The notes under the pieces: generated by a model
Seen by the model: only the letters and a program-made list of their open reading frames with translations
What the model was told of the DNA's origin: nothing
The model's database searches: none
In this document: positions 5,927-7,875 of the stretch, one piece after another
How the letters are laid out: the number at the start of each line of letters is the position of its first letter
Numbering within the stretch: position 1 is the first letter of the stretch
Position numbers and translations under genes: made by a program
NCBI GenBank assembly: GCA_947253615.1
Contig: CAMYAA010000031.1
Coordinates: 1 to 7,875 of the forward strand
DNA length: 7,875 bases
Direction of reading: 5' to 3'
Source: an uncultured Sutterellaceae bacterium
GTDB lineage: Bacteria; Pseudomonadota; Gammaproteobacteria; Burkholderiales; Burkholderiaceae_F

Positions 5927-7420
5927 ATGACGAAAACTATACTTTCGCTTGCGCTTCTATCGAGCTGCATACCATTAGCTCAGGGCGAAGTCATTCTGTA
6001 CGGAACATTGGATATGAGGGTAAGCTTTGAACACCAACGCATCCATTACAATCCCCTGCCCTCAAACTTCAAAATACCGCCCTACATTGCCATCGACGGA
6101 CATCGCGTTATTGTTGTCAATGGTGCAGCACGCCCTTCAAACTTTTCACCGGCCGCCACTACAAATCCTAATATCCGACAACAATTATTGAATGGTCGAC
6201 TCAAACCGCCTCGACGCACCAATCAACTCGTATTAACACAAGGCTGGTACGAGCAGTCACACGTCGGTATCAAAGGTGAAGAGACGTTAGGCCAAGGGCT
6301 GAACGTTGGGTTTAAACTCGAAACGGGCTTTAACCCCCTCAATGGTGCCCTCATGGACCCAGACCACTTCTTCGATCGTGAAGCCTCTATCCACCTGACT
6401 AGTCGCTACGGCACCCTGTACGCCGGCCGCTTGGGTGAGCTCAAAGGCTCCGTCGGTAGTGTTGGCTTCTTTGCTAACGAGGCCAATCCCTTTGGGAGCG
6501 GCTGGGGAGAGGTTATTGGCGGCATTGGGCCATACGGAGCTCAATCGATCAGCCACCTCAACAATGCCATTGCGTACGTCTCCCCTGAAATACAGGGTTT
6601 GACCCTCTACGCCCAATACTCCGGAGGTCAGGACAACGTGCAGAACCAATCGATCGCAGATCGAACGTATGCCCTCGGTGCGAAATTCAAACACGGGCCC
6701 TTGACCATCGCTGGTGTACTCGACACCACACAAATCAAAACCTCTAAAGCATACCTCGATTACACGTTAATCATCAGGGGACGTGTGAAAAACTATCATG
6801 TGCCTCGAAAAAATCCGCTCACTCTCAACCTCGCTGCAAACTTAGAGCTTCAGGACTGGAAACTCTTCGCATCCATGCAGATGTTCAAAAATGTGCGCAA
6901 CATCAATCAAAGCATCACGGGCGATTGGATTCCACCCAACCCCATACGTCCCTCTGAGTTGTTCTACATGGCACATATTATTGACTCACTCTTTTATCGC
7001 GGACCCTACGCCTCCCGAATGGAATTTCTTGGTTTAAACAAAAGACCCTGGATAAACGGAGGTATGACAAGGATTCACCCTACGTATATGTTCGCCTTGG
7101 CCAATACCATTAATGAGTCCATCAAATATAACGGTCTAAGCCTCACCACAGGCTTTACCGCTCCCTTGGGGAGAGGGAAACTCTACGCCTCCATGGGCTT
7201 TCTGAAGGCGAAAACCTATACCTACGCCATTCGAAAGGTCGAACTCGCTAAAGTCACTCACGTGGGCTTCGGTTTAGGGTACCTCTACCCCTTGAGCCGT
7301 CGAACCGACCTCTACGCAGCCACTGGCGGGATCTTTGATCGCTGGAGTACCCCCGTCGTGAGTTCCAAAGCCACGCAGCACCTCCTCCAAGCGGGCGTCG
7401 GCCTCACTCACCGCTTCTAA
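5927..7420 (+). CDS. Divergent outer-membrane porin, paralogue 3
   Basis: Predicted 497-residue porin, about 42 residues longer than its neighbours. The signal peptide is residues 1-20 (MTKTILSLALLSSCIPLAQG), with a single Lys in its n-region, and the mature protein begins EVILYG. The core is kept: VGIKGEE (113-119), NVGFKLETGFNPLNGAL (126-142), GSVGSVGFFANEANPFGSGW (174-193), NAIAYVSP (213-220), TLYAQYSGGQ (226-235) and a GLTHRF end. About 33 residues are added in the first loop region (roughly 38-108, Pro-rich, no cysteine). The long loop near 326-399 replaces the Lys/Asp pattern of porin 1 with Arg, Pro, Trp, Tyr and Phe. Leucine codons lean to CTC more than in the upstream genes. Spacing, a dyad-rich leader and its own terminator suggest separate regulation. 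A different solute range is inference. Confidence 0.9.
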   Translation: MTKTILSLALLSSCIPLAQGEVILYGTLDMRVSFEHQRIHYNPLPSNFKIPPYIAIDGHRVIVVNGAARPSNFSPAATTNPNIRQQLLNGRLKPPRRTNQLVLTQGWYEQSHVGIKGEETLGQGLNVGFKLETGFNPLNGALMDPDHFFDREASIHLTSRYGTLYAGRLGELKGSVGSVGFFANEANPFGSGWGEVIGGIGPYGAQSISHLNNAIAYVSPEIQGLTLYAQYSGGQDNVQNQSIADRTYALGAKFKHGPLTIAGVLDTTQIKTSKAYLDYTLIIRGRVKNYHVPRKNPLTLNLAANLELQDWKLFASMQMFKNVRNINQSITGDWIPPNPIRPSELFYMAHIIDSLFYRGPYASRMEFLGLNKRPWINGGMTRIHPTYMFALANTINESIKYNGLSLTTGFTAPLGRGKLYASMGFLKAKTYTYAIRKVELAKVTHVGFGLGYLYPLSRRTDLYAATGGIFDRWSTPVVSSKATQHLLQAGVGLTHRF

Positions 7421-7440
7421 ACCCCTCGGCCTTTAACGTG

Positions 7441-7479
7441 AAATGCACGCCCTCCGATCACCAGAGAGCGTGCATTTTT
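7441..7479 (+). terminator. Rho-independent terminator of porin 3
   Basis: AAATGCACGC (7441-7450) pairs with GCGTGCATTT (7468-7477). After one C-A mismatch, CTC (7452-7454) pairs with GAG (7464-7466), leaving a 9-base loop. Five Ts follow (7475-7479). The stem starts 21 bases after the stop. The outer arms are nearly the same as those of the porin 1 terminator. Confidence 0.92.
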
Positions 7480-7561
7480 ATTGTCCCAAAGGCACAATTC
7501 ATTGCCAATAAAGTGAGTATATTTTTTTTCAGGCAAACCTTCTAAGACATCCCCACAAAGC

Positions 7562-7598
7562 AAAAAAGCCTGCCAGCTTCCTTCGAAACCAACAGGCT
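7562..7598 (-). terminator. Rho-independent terminator of the NrfD-like gene
   Basis: Read on the minus strand, AGCCTG (7598-7593) pairs with CAGGCT (7572-7567). The stem can continue for eight more pairs, several of them G-T, to a GAAG loop, and a run of six Ts ends at 7562. It lies about 35 bases beyond the minus-strand stop and faces the porin 3 terminator. Confidence 0.82.
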
Positions 7599-7608
7599 CT
7601 TATCGCGA

Positions 7609-7624
7609 CGGGGTTAGGTCCCCG
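7609..7624. other. Short GC-rich hairpin between stop codon and terminator
   Basis: CGGGG (7609-7613) and CCCCG (7620-7624) flank a 6-base loop just after the stop codon of the minus-strand gene. It could protect the 3' end of that mRNA or be incidental. No T-run follows it, so it is not a terminator by itself. Confidence 0.35.
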
Positions 7625-7632
7625 CTAAACGA

Positions 7633-7875
7633 TTACCCCAAGAAGACAGGATCGTAGTACCCGGCAAAGAGGACCGAAGCACGTAAGAATAACGCACCAA
7701 AGATCGCACAAAGCCCAGCTACAATCGCCATGAATTTGCCCTTCATGAGCCCAAACACCGTCGGGAGCACTAAGCCTAAGAGAACCGCACCAAGCCAGAA
7801 AATCATGGCATTGCCGCCGCTCACTAAACTATGAGCCCCAGCCGATGCAGCAGGCGAGCCCGTGAAGGCTACCGT
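7633..7875 (-). CDS. NrfD/PsrC-type membrane subunit of a respiratory oxidoreductase, partial (C-terminus)
   Basis: The frame is open to the right edge, giving the last 80 residues before a TAA at 7635-7633. The GTG at 7824 is internal, because coding sequence continues upstream of it. Two hydrophobic stretches are visible: AMIFWLGAVLLGLVLPTVFGL, and AIVAGLCAIFGALFLRASVLFAGY. The pattern FWLGxVLLGLxLP followed by GxxxLRxxxxFAGY is characteristic of the C-terminus of NrfD-family quinol-interacting subunits (polysulfide, tetrathionate, nitrite or DMSO-type reductase complexes). These carry electrons between the quinone pool and a periplasmic or membrane-bound iron-sulfur partner. Which complex this one serves cannot be told from the fragment; neighbours beyond 7875, such as a 4Fe-4S subunit and a molybdopterin subunit, would settle it. 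The gene ends its unit, with a terminator directly after it. Confidence 0.72.
   Translation of the reverse strand, partial: TVAFTGSPAASAGAHSLVSGGNAMIFWLGAVLLGLVLPTVFGLMKGKFMAIVAGLCAIFGALFLRASVLFAGYYDPVFLG

Noticed and set aside
5927..5968. A lipoprotein signal (LSSC at residues 11-14) in porin 3
   Set aside because: The hydrophobic stretch before the Cys is short, and alignment with the neighbours places cleavage after residue 20, directly before the first barrel strand.
6287..6733. A 148-residue minus-strand reading frame inside porin 3
   Set aside because: It is opposite a conserved porin core; similar minus-strand frames occur opposite the same region of the other porins, as expected from codon bias.
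7480..7561. A small RNA or promoter between the convergent terminators
   Set aside because: There are only weak 4-5-bp inverted repeats and a run of eight Ts, with no promoter pair I could support.

Overview
The window looks like the left end of an assembled contig from a Gram-negative betaproteobacterium of Burkholderiales type. A gut Sutterellaceae-like organism is my best guess. The basis is the porin type (Neisseria/Burkholderia-like barrels ending in G-[IL]-x-H-[KR]-F), moderate GC with AT-rich gaps, a DUF748/AsmA-like envelope protein and a NrfD-type anaerobic respiration subunit. The genus is inferred, not shown.

Layout. Positions 1-45 are not genomic: they match an Illumina Nextera i7 adapter, so the first gene is cut at the contig edge. 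Positions 46-2214 hold the 3' part of a large DUF748/AsmA-like periplasmic protein, closed by a strong UUCG-loop terminator. Three paralogous outer-membrane porin genes follow on the same strand (2596-3963, 4227-5588, 5927-7420). Each has its own AT-rich upstream region, ribosome binding site and Rho-independent terminator, so they read as three separate single-gene units rather than an operon. At the right edge, on the minus strand, is the C-terminal end of a NrfD/PsrC-type membrane subunit. It converges on the third porin, and back-to-back terminators lie between them.

How the parts relate. The AsmA-like protein and the porins all act in the cell envelope: the first plausibly in lipid traffic or outer-membrane homeostasis, the porins in small-solute uptake. 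Porins 1 and 2 are close in protein sequence but well diverged at synonymous sites, so they are long-kept paralogues. Porin 3 keeps the barrel core but has a longer first loop region and a different long internal loop (fewer Lys/Asp, more Arg, Pro and aromatics), which suggests a different substrate range or surface role. The NrfD fragment belongs to a separate respiratory locus that continues off the window.

I see no CRISPR array, insertion sequence, tRNA or rRNA, and no convincing undescribed system. The points most worth a second look are the adapter at the edge, the diverged third porin with its dyad-rich upstream region, the leader hairpins carrying a GACC core, and the repeated terminator arms.
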